From positions 1,426,001 to 1,490,000 of the forward strand of contig NZ_CP121446.1 of assembly GCF_030643905.1 (NCBI RefSeq): DNA of 64,000 nucleotides. The letters are read 5' to 3'. The DNA comes from Flavobacterium sp. IMCC34852 (GTDB taxonomy: Bacteria > Bacteroidota > Bacteroidia > Flavobacteriales > Flavobacteriaceae). Within the stretch, counting starts at the first letter, position 1. The number at the start of each line of letters is the position of its first letter. The position numbers and the translations under genes were made by a program. The notes under the pieces are model-generated. The model was not told where the DNA came from, searched no databases, and worked only from the letters and a program-made list of their open reading frames with translations. Below, piece by piece: positions 26,270 through 35,252 of the stretch.

Positions 26270-28066
26270 ATGGAATCTATCAGAAACATTGCAATTATTG
26301 CCCACGTTGACCACGGAAAAACAACATTGGTTGACAAAATTATGTACCACTGCCAATTATTTCGTGAAAACGAAAACACCGGAGACTTAATTCTTGACAA
26401 CAACGACTTAGAGCGTGAAAGAGGAATTACTATTACTTCTAAAAACGTTTCAGTGGTTTACAAAGGAACCAAAATTAACATTATCGATACTCCCGGACAC
26501 GCCGATTTTGGTGGAGAAGTTGAAAGAGTATTAAATATGGCTGACGGGGTTTGTTTGTTGGTAGATGCTTTCGAAGGACCAATGCCGCAAACACGTTTTG
26601 TATTGCAAAAAGCCATCGATTTAGGATTAAAACCTTGTGTGGTAATCAATAAAGTTGACAAAGAAAACTGTACTCCGGAAGAAGTACACGAAAAAGTATT
26701 CGACTTAATGTTCGAATTAGGGGCCGAAGAATGGCAATTGGATTTCCCAACCGTGTACGGTTCAGCCAAAAACAATTGGATGTCCGACCACTGGGAAAAT
26801 GTAACCTCTAATATTGAACCGCTTTTAGATATGGTGGTTGAACACGTGCCGGCACCAAAAGTATCTGAAGGAACACCGCAAATGTTAATCACCTCATTAG
26901 ACTTCTCTTCTTTTACCGGTCGTATTGCTATCGGTCGTTTGGAAAGAGGTATTTTAAAAGAAAATATGCCTATCTCATTGGTAAAAAGAGACGGTAAAGT
27001 ATTCAAATCAAGAATCAAAGAATTACACACTTTTGAAGGTTTAGGCCGTAAAAAAGTACAAGAAGTAATCGCCGGTGATATTTGTGCAATTGTTGGAGTA
27101 GAAGGTTTTGAAATTGGAGATACTATCGCCGACTTCGAAAACCCGGAAGCTTTGCAAACCATCGCCATCGATGAACCAACCATGAGTATGTTGTTTACCA
27201 TTAACGATTCGCCTTTCTTTGGTAAAGAAGGTAAGTTTGTAACTTCTCGTCACATCAAAGATCGTTTGGCCAAAGAATTAGAAAAAAACCTAGCCCTTCG
27301 CGTAGCGGATACTGATTCTGCCGATAAATTTATGGTGTTCGGTCGTGGTGTACTTCACTTATCGGTTTTAATCGAAACCATGAGAAGAGAAGGTTACGAA
27401 TTGCAAATCGGACAACCACAGGTTATCATCAAAGAAATTGATGGCGTTAAATGTGAACCAATCGAAGAATTAACTATCGACTTACCGGAACACGTTTCAG
27501 GAAGAGCTGTAGAGTTTGTGTCGGTTCGCAAAGGGGAAATGTTGTCAATGGAAGGAAAAGGCGAGCGCATGATCATCAAATTCAACATTCCGTCACGTGG
27601 AATTATCGGTTTGAGAAATCAATTGTTGACCGCTACTGCCGGAGAAGCTATCATGGCACACCGTTTCATTGGTTACGAACCATTCAAAGGTGAAATCGCA
27701 GGTCGTATCAACGGTTCGTTAATCTCTATGGAAAACGGAAAAGCAATTCCTTACTCCATTAATAAATTACAAGATCGCGGTAAATTCTTTGTAGATCCAA
27801 ACGAAGACATCTATGAAGGTCAGGTTGTTGGAGAAAACTCTCGTGGCGATGATATGACGATTAATATCACCAAAACCAAACAGTTAACCAACTTCCGTTC
27901 TGCCGGTGCCGACGATAAAAACAAAATCGTTCCGGCCATCAAGTTCTCTCTAGAAGAAGCTTTGGAATACATTCAAAAAGATGAGTATGTAGAAGTAACG
28001 CCTAAATCGTTGCGTTTGCGTAAAATCTATTTGAACGAAAACGACAGAAAACGTTTCAAAATGTAA
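26270..28066 (+). CDS. typA: Ribosome-associated translational GTPase TypA/BipA
   Basis: 598 residues, EF-G-like GTPase that binds the 70S ribosome and helps 50S assembly and stress growth. P-loop AHVDHGKTTL, switch RERGITI, DTPGHADFGGEV, NKVD; then domains II, III, V and the BipA-specific C-terminal domain. Start taken at 26270 because the family begins MExIRNIAIIAHVDHG. Full length. Confidence 0.97.
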   Translation: MESIRNIAIIAHVDHGKTTLVDKIMYHCQLFRENENTGDLILDNNDLERERGITITSKNVSVVYKGTKINIIDTPGHADFGGEVERVLNMADGVCLLVDAFEGPMPQTRFVLQKAIDLGLKPCVVINKVDKENCTPEEVHEKVFDLMFELGAEEWQLDFPTVYGSAKNNWMSDHWENVTSNIEPLLDMVVEHVPAPKVSEGTPQMLITSLDFSSFTGRIAIGRLERGILKENMPISLVKRDGKVFKSRIKELHTFEGLGRKKVQEVIAGDICAIVGVEGFEIGDTIADFENPEALQTIAIDEPTMSMLFTINDSPFFGKEGKFVTSRHIKDRLAKELEKNLALRVADTDSADKFMVFGRGVLHLSVLIETMRREGYELQIGQPQVIIKEIDGVKCEPIEELTIDLPEHVSGRAVEFVSVRKGEMLSMEGKGERMIIKFNIPSRGIIGLRNQLLTATAGEAIMAHRFIGYEPFKGEIAGRINGSLISMENGKAIPYSINKLQDRGKFFVDPNEDIYEGQVVGENSRGDDMTINITKTKQLTNFRSAGADDKNKIVPAIKFSLEEALEYIQKDEYVEVTPKSLRLRKIYLNENDRKRFKM

Positions 28067-28078
28067 TTTCATTCCTGT

Positions 28079-28102
28079 AGAGACGCGATGCATCGCATCT
28101 CT
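28079..28102. repeat. 24-bp near-perfect palindrome after typA
   Basis: Centred on GATGCATC (28087-28094), 11 of 12 arm positions pair; the only mismatch is C28084 with A28097. It contains GCGATGCATCGC and sits 13 bp after the typA stop. It resembles short dispersed palindromes (GTAGAGACGCGATGC-type) seen in several bacteria, including Bacteroidota. Confidence 0.6.
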
Positions 28103-28123
28103 GGGTAAAATAATATAAAAATG

Positions 28124-28151
28124 AACCCATTCAGTTACGAATGGGTTTTTT
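28124..28151 (+). terminator. Terminator of typA
   Basis: 9-bp stem AACCCATTC (28124-28132) with GAATGGGTT (28139-28147), six-base loop, T tract. Confidence 0.88.
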
Positions 28152-28169
28152 ATTTACTTTTTGTCTCTT

Positions 28170-28235
28170 GTGAAGCTATTTCCGGCTATCCGTTGCAATC
28201 TCTTCGAGGATTTCCACTACTATCCGGGCTAGGGT
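28170..28235. repeat. Candidate dispersed flavobacterial intergenic repeat
   Basis: The stretch beginning GAAGCTATTTCCGGCTATCC and ending TATCCGGGCTAGGG has the layout I recall of a repeat found between genes in Flavobacterium genomes: a TTTCCxGCTATCCG half, a short central hairpin, and an AGGATTTCCAC...ATCCGGGCTA half. Only one copy is in this window. It ends exactly at the esterase stop codon. Confidence 0.45.
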
Positions 28236-29153
28236 TTACTTTTTCAGTAGGAATTCCATCGGAACAGACAATCTTTCCGCCCAAGCTTCTTCAGAATGAT
28301 TTTTACCTGGGAAGAATTTAGTAATCCAATTAGTAGTCGCAAATCCTTTCTCAACCATAACAGCATCCGCATTTTTTTGCAATGGCGGATACAATGCGTC
28401 CAAAGTTTGGTCACCGTAATCAAAGTAAATTCGGTTGGTCTTAGGATTAGGTAATTTCTTTCTCATATAGGCGTAAAATACCTCAGGAATCGGATTGTTT
28501 TCCACCGCAAATATCCCTGGCCAATGTGTAGAAATACAAGCCGCAGCACCAAAAACCTCAGGATATTCACAAATCGCATACAACGAAATCAAACCGCCCA
28601 TACTCGAACCGGCCATAAAGGTATTGTCTTTGTCCTTGTATGTCGAAAAAGTCTTGTCGATGAAAGGTTTCAATTCGGTGACCAAAAATTTCAAATACAA
28701 ATCAGAATAAGGTTTGAAAACTTCTTTGGTTCGACCTGCTTTCTGCAATTGCGCAGTGATGGTGTCTTTTTGAACTGCAGTCAAACTTTCATAAGGTTTT
28801 TGCGGAAAATATTCAGGATGCCGTTTAGAAGGAATATTCCAAATGCCAACCACAATAAATTTTTTGACTTTGCCCTCGGCATTTAATTTTCCGGCTACTT
28901 CATCTACTTCCCAAGCTTGCTTGTTCCAAGTGGTTTCTGCATCAAAAAGCATTTGACCGTCGTGCATGTACAAAACGGCATATTTTTCATCGACATTATA
29001 TCCATCAGGCAACCAAACATCCACATTTCGGGCATCCACATAAACCGATTTGAAATTGTCAAAGCGTTGTACTTTTCCGGAGGAAACTTTAATGTTTTGT
29101 CCGTTTAATAGCAAACTCAACATAAATAAAGCGGTTGTGAATAGGTTTTTCAT
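28236..29153 (-). CDS. Secreted alpha/beta-hydrolase of the Fes/esterase D family
   Basis: 305 residues with a signal peptide (ends LLLNGQN). Putative esterase family: DARNVDVWLPDGY, YMHDGQMLFD, nucleophile motif GSSMGG (serine near 170) and catalytic His in GKNHSE near 285. Relatives include enterochelin and feruloyl esterases; substrate not evident. Its ATG lies one base after the stop of the giant T9SS gene, so the two are translationally coupled. Confidence 0.87.
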   Translation of the reverse strand: MKNLFTTALFMLSLLLNGQNIKVSSGKVQRFDNFKSVYVDARNVDVWLPDGYNVDEKYAVLYMHDGQMLFDAETTWNKQAWEVDEVAGKLNAEGKVKKFIVVGIWNIPSKRHPEYFPQKPYESLTAVQKDTITAQLQKAGRTKEVFKPYSDLYLKFLVTELKPFIDKTFSTYKDKDNTFMAGSSMGGLISLYAICEYPEVFGAAACISTHWPGIFAVENNPIPEVFYAYMRKKLPNPKTNRIYFDYGDQTLDALYPPLQKNADAVMVEKGFATTNWITKFFPGKNHSEEAWAERLSVPMEFLLKK

Positions 29154-29154
29154 A

Positions 29155-32100
29155 TTATCGTTTTAAGGTAAAATGCCCTTTTGCACTTCGACCGTCTTCA
29201 AATTCAATAGAATACCAATAATCATCTGCCGGCATTGGTCTTCCGTTATAGGTGCCATCCCAACCCGTACCGGTGGTACCGATTTGTTTCAACAATTTTC
29301 CGTAACGGTCAAAAATATAAATCGTTGAACGGTAATTGTGAAGTGCACTTACGCCTTTTACATTCCAATAATCATGAAATCCATCACCATTTGGAGTAAA
29401 ATATTTCGGGATACCTAATACCGGAATCAAAATTGGACCAAGCGTACCACAACCGTTCTCGTCTCTGACATACAGTTCGTGAAAACCTATAGGCACATTG
29501 TTAAAGAAATTGCTTTCTTGGTAAGGTCCGCTAATGTCATCTAAGGCAAACACATAATCACCTGAGCCGGTTACATTGACTAGAATCGAATTGACATCGC
29601 TCAAATCAACCACGTCAATGGCTTGAATGGAAGCAATTTCTGAACCTACAATGGTGATATTTCTGGTTTTAGTACAGTTGAAGGCGTTGGTTACTTCAAC
29701 ACTGTAAAGTCCGGGTGTGCTGACTGTTATAGTAGGATTGGTTTGTCCCGGCATAATGACATTGTTTTCATACCATTGGAACGTATAATTGCCCGTTGGC
29801 GAGCCATCAAGAATTCCGGCATCAATCAACGCTTGGGTATCAGGAAGACAAATAATGATGGTTTCTTCTTGATCAATTTTAGGCGTTGGATTAACTATAA
29901 ACGGAATGGTAATTTCGGCATAACAATCGGTGTTGGTAGGGTTTTCAACCACAACTCTTATATTTTGGGTACGGGTTCTGAACGGATTCGGTAATTGATT
30001 CGGAACAGCATTAGGAATCAAAACATTATTTTCATCGTAATAATAAACATTCATACCGGTTTGCGTTCCCAAAATAGTATTCAAAAATGAAGAAGTGTCA
30101 AAGTCAAAATAGCCATCTTGTGCAATAGCCAAAACTTCATCGTCACAAGTAGTCGTCAAACTACTCGGAATAGCAAAGGCTTCCGGCAAATCATCTACGA
30201 TGAATTGAAGCGTTACTTCATCATAACAAGGTTGACCGCCGGTTTGTGTGGTATTATTACTGACTCTGATGGTAATGGTTTCGCTTCCCGTTACATTGTA
30301 CGGATTTGTAAAGGGTAAAATCTGTGTTCCGTTAGCTCTAAAATATTTAACATTAACGCCGGTTTGACCATTGACAACTGCGGCTGCAATTCCGGAAGTG
30401 TCAAACCCATAAATTCCGTCATGATTGTCATCGCAATGGCGGATTAAATTAGCCGAATTCACAGGATATGCTATTGGCAAAGCTTCTACTACTATGTCAA
30501 AAGTTTTATATCCAAAACAAGAATTGTCTATCGTACTGTCTACGCGAACCCAAATGGTTTGCGTATTCGGAAAACCAATATTTCTGTAATTGCTAATGTT
30601 TGCTATGGCTAAAGAATTTCCGGAAGCATCAGTTTCAGCTAAGAAATCGGCTTGGGTTTTATAGAATTTGATGGTAACATTGGCCGGTAGTATAGCCGCT
30701 AAACTGTTCTGTATGGACGTGAAATTAAATGGTCCCGAAATACCGTCATAATCGTCATTTACGGCATCCAAATAATCATCACACAAATACTGATTCGGAA
30801 TCACAAAGCCGGCCGGAATTTGGGTCACTGAAACAACCAAATTTATTTGAGCCACTCTGAAACAGCCGTTACTGTTTTCCACACGAGCATAAACCACAGT
30901 ATTACCTGAGGTGTAAGCTAACGGGTTTGTGATTTCAAAAGCAGTATCTTCAGTATTCGCAGCAGTATTGTTGGTGAAATAGGTAAAAGTTTCATTCAAA
31001 TAATTAGCCGAAATCACATTGTTTTTCTGAGTCAGATTGAAAACCGAAATCGCATCGGTATCATCATCACATTGGATTAGCGAAATAGGAGTAGTGATTA
31101 CAGGCAAAGCATATGTTGTCAAAATAGCCGCCTCGGAATACAAACCGCAACTGTTGCCGTTTTTATTCAAAAACACTCGGTATTGGTAACCAGCCATCGT
31201 TGGAGAAACATTAGAAACCGTGAGCAAAACAGTAGTCACACCCGAATAGGTTGCATCATTAGTCAAATTGACCCAATTGGTTCCGCCATCTGTAGACAAT
31301 TGCCATTGGTAACTATTCACGGCAACCGAGGTAATGGTAAAAGAAGCCGATTGTAATTCGCATATAGTTACATCAACCGGCTGAACAGTAATTGAAATCG
31401 GAGCGCCAATGGTATAATTTCCATTGGGCACACCATAACCGCTGCTGCTCGAAACAAGACCGTTGGCTAAAATAACTGTTGGTGAGTCATTTCCGAGAAT
31501 GCCATCATTATTCAAATCTGAAAATCCGGCTTCTATGGTATCTAAACAGCCGTCATCATCGCTGTCTGCTTCAATATAGTTCAGAATGCCGTCTGCATCG
31601 GTATCGGCAACCGTATAGTTGATGACGCCGCTGCCTGTTGTGATTTCCAAACTATTGTCAATGCCATTACTTCCTACAGGATTTACTGTAATACCGTTTG
31701 TATTAGAACCATTCCCGGGACTGCCCGATTCAATAATATCAAAAATACCGTCATTATCACTGTCTAAATCTAGGTAATTGGGAAAACCATCACCATCGGA
31801 GTCAGCTGGTGTGATTCCGTTTCCGAACAGATCATCAATCCCGTCATTATTGGCGTCAACATTGGACAATGCTGTTGCGTTTTGTCCTTGACTTTCAACT
31901 ACATCCGGAATAGAGTCATTATCGCTGTCATAGTCAATTTGGTCTGCAACACCATCACTGTCGGAATCTAAAGGAACACAAGTAGCTATTAGTCGCATGG
32001 CAACCCTGCTGGAATTAGTGTCTACTAAGTTGATATTACTCACAGTGATAGCATCGATTAAATTACCTCTAACCGAAAAAGTACCCGTTCCTGACGCCAA

Positions 32101-34254
32101 AGGTATACTGCTATTCAAGCGGAAGCGTATTTCAAAGGAAGAATATTGGGTTACGCCACTTTCAAAAATCCCGTCGTAATTGGTATCTATCAGTATTTGG
32201 TTGTCCGGATTTAAAATCGTTAGGGTTTTATTAATCGGACAGGTAACTCTTATTTCTGTTGATGAGGTAAATAAATCATTGACTATAGCGGTTGAGGCAT
32301 ACTCTATTGCCAAACTAATTGGGTTATTCCAAGTGGTGGTATAGCTTACTTTGTCTTGTTTCCCATCGGCGGTTTCAGTTACAAAATTACCATTAGCATC
32401 GCCTACAATGAGTGTAGTCGGTGGCGTTCCTGTTCCGGTCGAAGAGACAGCACCTGTAAACGTATTGGTGTAATTGCCAACGGTAACTGATCCGGCACTG
32501 GTATTGGTTAAATTAACATCTTGATTTCCGTAAGATTCGATGCAGTTAGTTATTCCGTCGTTGTCATTGTCTAAATCAATATTATTGTTAATACCGTCGC
32601 CATCAGTGTCAACAGGACAAGAACTAACCGGAATCTCATTAGAATTTATAGGCAGTGTACAACTAGAAATGGTAGCAGAAACATAATAGTAACCCGGTCC
32701 TAGTGCTGAAGGTGTATAACTGCTGTTGGTGGCGCCGGGAATTACATTTCCGTTAAAGTACCACTGAAAAGTGTCAAACGGACTCAAAGTGTTTACGGAT
32801 AAACTGGTATTGGGAATGCAACTGGCCTGAATTGGGTCCAATTGATTAAATGAAATCTCAGGTTCAAATGTAAAACCGGAATAAAAACCTCCAAATGTTG
32901 CCGCACCACTAGTTCCATAAGCGGCTAAATACAACTCTTCGGTTGAAAAAACAGAAACATCACCCGTTAAACCCGTGATAACATAAGTTTCATAATCAGC
33001 ATTGCCAAGCACGGGAGTTGGACCAACGACATTAGTTGTCATCGACAAATCTGCTAAAGTATAGTTTACACCGTCAATGATAAAGTTTAAGGCCGCACCT
33101 GTTTTAGTTACTATGGTAACTCGACCAGTAAATTGTCTGTTGCCTATAAAGTTGATGGAAGGAATATTGTCAATAATTCTAGGTGTTTGACAACTCAAGG
33201 GTGGGACAAAAAACATTTCTTGATTTCGTTGATCAACAGCACTGTTATCGCCAATGGTTTGATAAGCAAAAACTTTTTGGTTGGTACTGATATACAGATT
33301 GCCATTACCGTCAAAAAAAGAGCCGTCGAAAACGACATAATCTCCGGCATTTATGGTAGTTGTTGGTGTTGTTGCACCGCCTAAATAGATTTCGGTATTG
33401 TCTAGGTCAGCTACCAATAAAACGGTTTCAACCATATCAATACCGGTACTTTTTATAAAAATATATTCGTTATTGTTAATGCGTTCTGCCGGAACTATTT
33501 GGTCAAATCCCAAATCCAAATTACCCGGGGCATTGCTTCCGCCAAATGAACCACAATTTAAGGCAATGGGTTTGTCGGAAGTAACCAATGAACCTATTAG
33601 TCCGTCGCGATTTGGGTTATGCGGTCCTTGAACGGCCATTACATAACTTTCGCCACTGTTTAATACAATGCTAAACGGATTGTTGCCATTGGAACTGTTG
33701 ATGGGTTGAACACCGGCTCTGATATCACTGAAATTGACCGTGGTGTTATTTTCAGAAGCCAAAACCGATATGAATGTGGTGTGAATATCAATGTAATTGG
33801 TAACGGCAAGATTGGTAATGGCGCCAATTCTGAATCGGTTTCCCAAAGAAGCTTTTCCTTTTGAGACTAACTCACCGGCTTGATTTCCTGAACCTGCGGT
33901 TACTCTGGCAGAAACATAAATCAAGTCATCGGCTTCAACAATATAGCCTTTATTGTTAAAGACATTATTAACCATGCTGGCGTCGACATGTAATTGGGTA
34001 TCATTACCAAAACCAACATTGTGAATATAGGGTGTACTTCTTGAAACGGTACCGGTGATTACGCCTCCGCCTAATTCTATTATTCTAAAGTTAATCGGAT
34101 TAATATTGGGGGTGGAAATGTATAGGAATTGATCTTCTGATGTAACATTACTTGCACCGGAAAGCGGTGGAATGTAATGCGTTTTGCTAAATTGTGAGAA
34201 ACAATTTATAGAGGAGAATACAATAAATAATACAAAAAATAACTTCTTTTTCAT
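29155..34254 (-). CDS. Giant cell-surface protein with T9SS type B sorting domain
   Basis: 1,699 residues. Signal peptide, then an IgGFc-binding-like region (about 25-450; THYIPPLSGASN, NEYIFIKSTG), an Ig-like segment (FQWYFNGNVIPG), four blocks of calcium-binding thrombospondin type 3-like repeats (DTDGDGINNNIDLDNDNDG and similar, about 550-900), several beta-sandwich repeats (about 960-1600) and the C-terminal gliding-motility-associated domain (PKYFTPNGDGFHDYW to GHFTLKR). That last domain directs export by the type IX system and anchoring at the cell surface. Role as an adhesin is inference. No internal stop or frameshift. Confidence 0.93.
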   Translation of the reverse strand: MKKKLFFVLFIVFSSINCFSQFSKTHYIPPLSGASNVTSEDQFLYISTPNINPINFRIIELGGGVITGTVSRSTPYIHNVGFGNDTQLHVDASMVNNVFNNKGYIVEADDLIYVSARVTAGSGNQAGELVSKGKASLGNRFRIGAITNLAVTNYIDIHTTFISVLASENNTTVNFSDIRAGVQPINSSNGNNPFSIVLNSGESYVMAVQGPHNPNRDGLIGSLVTSDKPIALNCGSFGGSNAPGNLDLGFDQIVPAERINNNEYIFIKSTGIDMVETVLLVADLDNTEIYLGGATTPTTTINAGDYVVFDGSFFDGNGNLYISTNQKVFAYQTIGDNSAVDQRNQEMFFVPPLSCQTPRIIDNIPSINFIGNRQFTGRVTIVTKTGAALNFIIDGVNYTLADLSMTTNVVGPTPVLGNADYETYVITGLTGDVSVFSTEELYLAAYGTSGAATFGGFYSGFTFEPEISFNQLDPIQASCIPNTSLSVNTLSPFDTFQWYFNGNVIPGATNSSYTPSALGPGYYYVSATISSCTLPINSNEIPVSSCPVDTDGDGINNNIDLDNDNDGITNCIESYGNQDVNLTNTSAGSVTVGNYTNTFTGAVSSTGTGTPPTTLIVGDANGNFVTETADGKQDKVSYTTTWNNPISLAIEYASTAIVNDLFTSSTEIRVTCPINKTLTILNPDNQILIDTNYDGIFESGVTQYSSFEIRFRLNSSIPLASGTGTFSVRGNLIDAITVSNINLVDTNSSRVAMRLIATCVPLDSDSDGVADQIDYDSDNDSIPDVVESQGQNATALSNVDANNDGIDDLFGNGITPADSDGDGFPNYLDLDSDNDGIFDIIESGSPGNGSNTNGITVNPVGSNGIDNSLEITTGSGVINYTVADTDADGILNYIEADSDDDGCLDTIEAGFSDLNNDGILGNDSPTVILANGLVSSSSGYGVPNGNYTIGAPISITVQPVDVTICELQSASFTITSVAVNSYQWQLSTDGGTNWVNLTNDATYSGVTTVLLTVSNVSPTMAGYQYRVFLNKNGNSCGLYSEAAILTTYALPVITTPISLIQCDDDTDAISVFNLTQKNNVISANYLNETFTYFTNNTAANTEDTAFEITNPLAYTSGNTVVYARVENSNGCFRVAQINLVVSVTQIPAGFVIPNQYLCDDYLDAVNDDYDGISGPFNFTSIQNSLAAILPANVTIKFYKTQADFLAETDASGNSLAIANISNYRNIGFPNTQTIWVRVDSTIDNSCFGYKTFDIVVEALPIAYPVNSANLIRHCDDNHDGIYGFDTSGIAAAVVNGQTGVNVKYFRANGTQILPFTNPYNVTGSETITIRVSNNTTQTGGQPCYDEVTLQFIVDDLPEAFAIPSSLTTTCDDEVLAIAQDGYFDFDTSSFLNTILGTQTGMNVYYYDENNVLIPNAVPNQLPNPFRTRTQNIRVVVENPTNTDCYAEITIPFIVNPTPKIDQEETIIICLPDTQALIDAGILDGSPTGNYTFQWYENNVIMPGQTNPTITVSTPGLYSVEVTNAFNCTKTRNITIVGSEIASIQAIDVVDLSDVNSILVNVTGSGDYVFALDDISGPYQESNFFNNVPIGFHELYVRDENGCGTLGPILIPVLGIPKYFTPNGDGFHDYWNVKGVSALHNYRSTIYIFDRYGKLLKQIGTTGTGWDGTYNGRPMPADDYWYSIEFEDGRSAKGHFTLKR

Positions 34255-34269
34255 TTGCTAAAATTAACA

Positions 34270-34316
34270 AATAAAAAAGAAAACATAAAAAGAAGTTTTC
34301 TATTTATGTTTTCTTT
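34270..34316 (-). terminator. AT-rich hairpin between the ABC permease and the T9SS gene
   Basis: Perfect 14-bp inverted repeat (34276-34289 with 34303-34316), 13-base loop, T tract on the minus strand. It probably terminates the ABC transporter operon, but it stands only 22 bp before the T9SS gene ATG, so that gene's promoter must overlap it or read through it. Confidence 0.6.
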
Positions 34317-34406
34317 AAGAATTGATTATTTCCGCTGTAATCTAAACAGTTACTAAGCGGTTTCGGTTAAAGCTTTAAAGCAATTTTGCTTTGACCGGTG
34401 ATTGAA

Positions 34407-35240
34407 TTATAAATCTCGTTTTTTGATTATCTGATAGGAAGAAAAAATGAAAATTACTGTCCAACCCAAAACAATGGCTATTGAGGAAAAATGGACATCA
34501 TAGTTTCTTAAATCTTCAACACCCAATTGGCTACCGATAGTTCTGATAGCATTTAGTTTAGTAAAAGGTTGTGGGATTAGACTCCACATTGACATCAGTG
34601 GAAAATAATCGTATACTTTGTCAACCAACTCTTTGTTTTGCAAGTTGTTGTAGGCTATGGCAAAAGTAATCATCTCAAACATAAACCACAGGAACAGAAA
34701 GCCCAAAGCAAAAGCGGAACGTTTTATCAATACTCCGATAAAAAGACAAAAAGAGAAGAAACCCAGTAATTTGATGAAATAGGCAAATAAATATTCCATG
34801 CTGGAAAAAATAATCCCAACTTCATTAAACGATGAAAATATTAATCCGAGAATTAAAGAAACTATAAACACAAACAAAGTTGAAATGGCAGAAAACACCA
34901 ATATCGTTAAAACTTTTGAAGTGATAAATTCCTTTTTACTCATTCCGTCAATCAAGTTTTGTTTCAATGTACCGTAACTGTATTCGTTTGCCATCATTGA
35001 AACTATAATAACGGCGAGGAATATTTTCAGAAAGGCGGCAATAAATGAATTAAAATGCCAAATAAAAGGAAAATCAAAAATGCCTTGGTCAGCAAGTCTA
35101 ATGTGAATCGGTCCGACATCAAACTTGATGGAAGCAATAAACGATAAAAAAGTCAGTAATAAAAAATAGGTTATGGTCAGTATTTTACTGGCGCGATTTT
35201 TCCAGATTTTTTGTAATTCTATGGCGAGTAATCTTTTCAT
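34407..35240 (-). CDS. ABC-2 type transporter permease
   Basis: 277 residues with six hydrophobic segments. The N-terminal LLAIELQKIWKNRASKILT and the segment MANEYSYGTLKQNLIDGMSKKEFITSKV are typical of ABC-2/NatB-like permeases (coupling helix region). It lies 12 bp after the ATPase gene and forms its membrane partner. Substrate unknown; bacitracin, lantibiotic or sodium export is typical of this architecture. Confidence 0.9.
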   Translation of the reverse strand: MKRLLAIELQKIWKNRASKILTITYFLLLTFLSFIASIKFDVGPIHIRLADQGIFDFPFIWHFNSFIAAFLKIFLAVIIVSMMANEYSYGTLKQNLIDGMSKKEFITSKVLTILVFSAISTLFVFIVSLILGLIFSSFNEVGIIFSSMEYLFAYFIKLLGFFSFCLFIGVLIKRSAFALGFLFLWFMFEMITFAIAYNNLQNKELVDKVYDYFPLMSMWSLIPQPFTKLNAIRTIGSQLGVEDLRNYDVHFSSIAIVLGWTVIFIFSSYQIIKKRDL

Positions 35241-35252
35241 AATCGTTTCGGG

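Noticed and set aside
28121-28321. 66-residue + strand frame after typA
   Set aside because: It runs through the typA terminator and the intergenic repeat, and overlaps the esterase gene end.
34346-34398. LytTR-like site near ACAGTT upstream of the T9SS gene
   Set aside because: There is no second 9-mer 21 bp away, and it is on the wrong side for the flanking genes.
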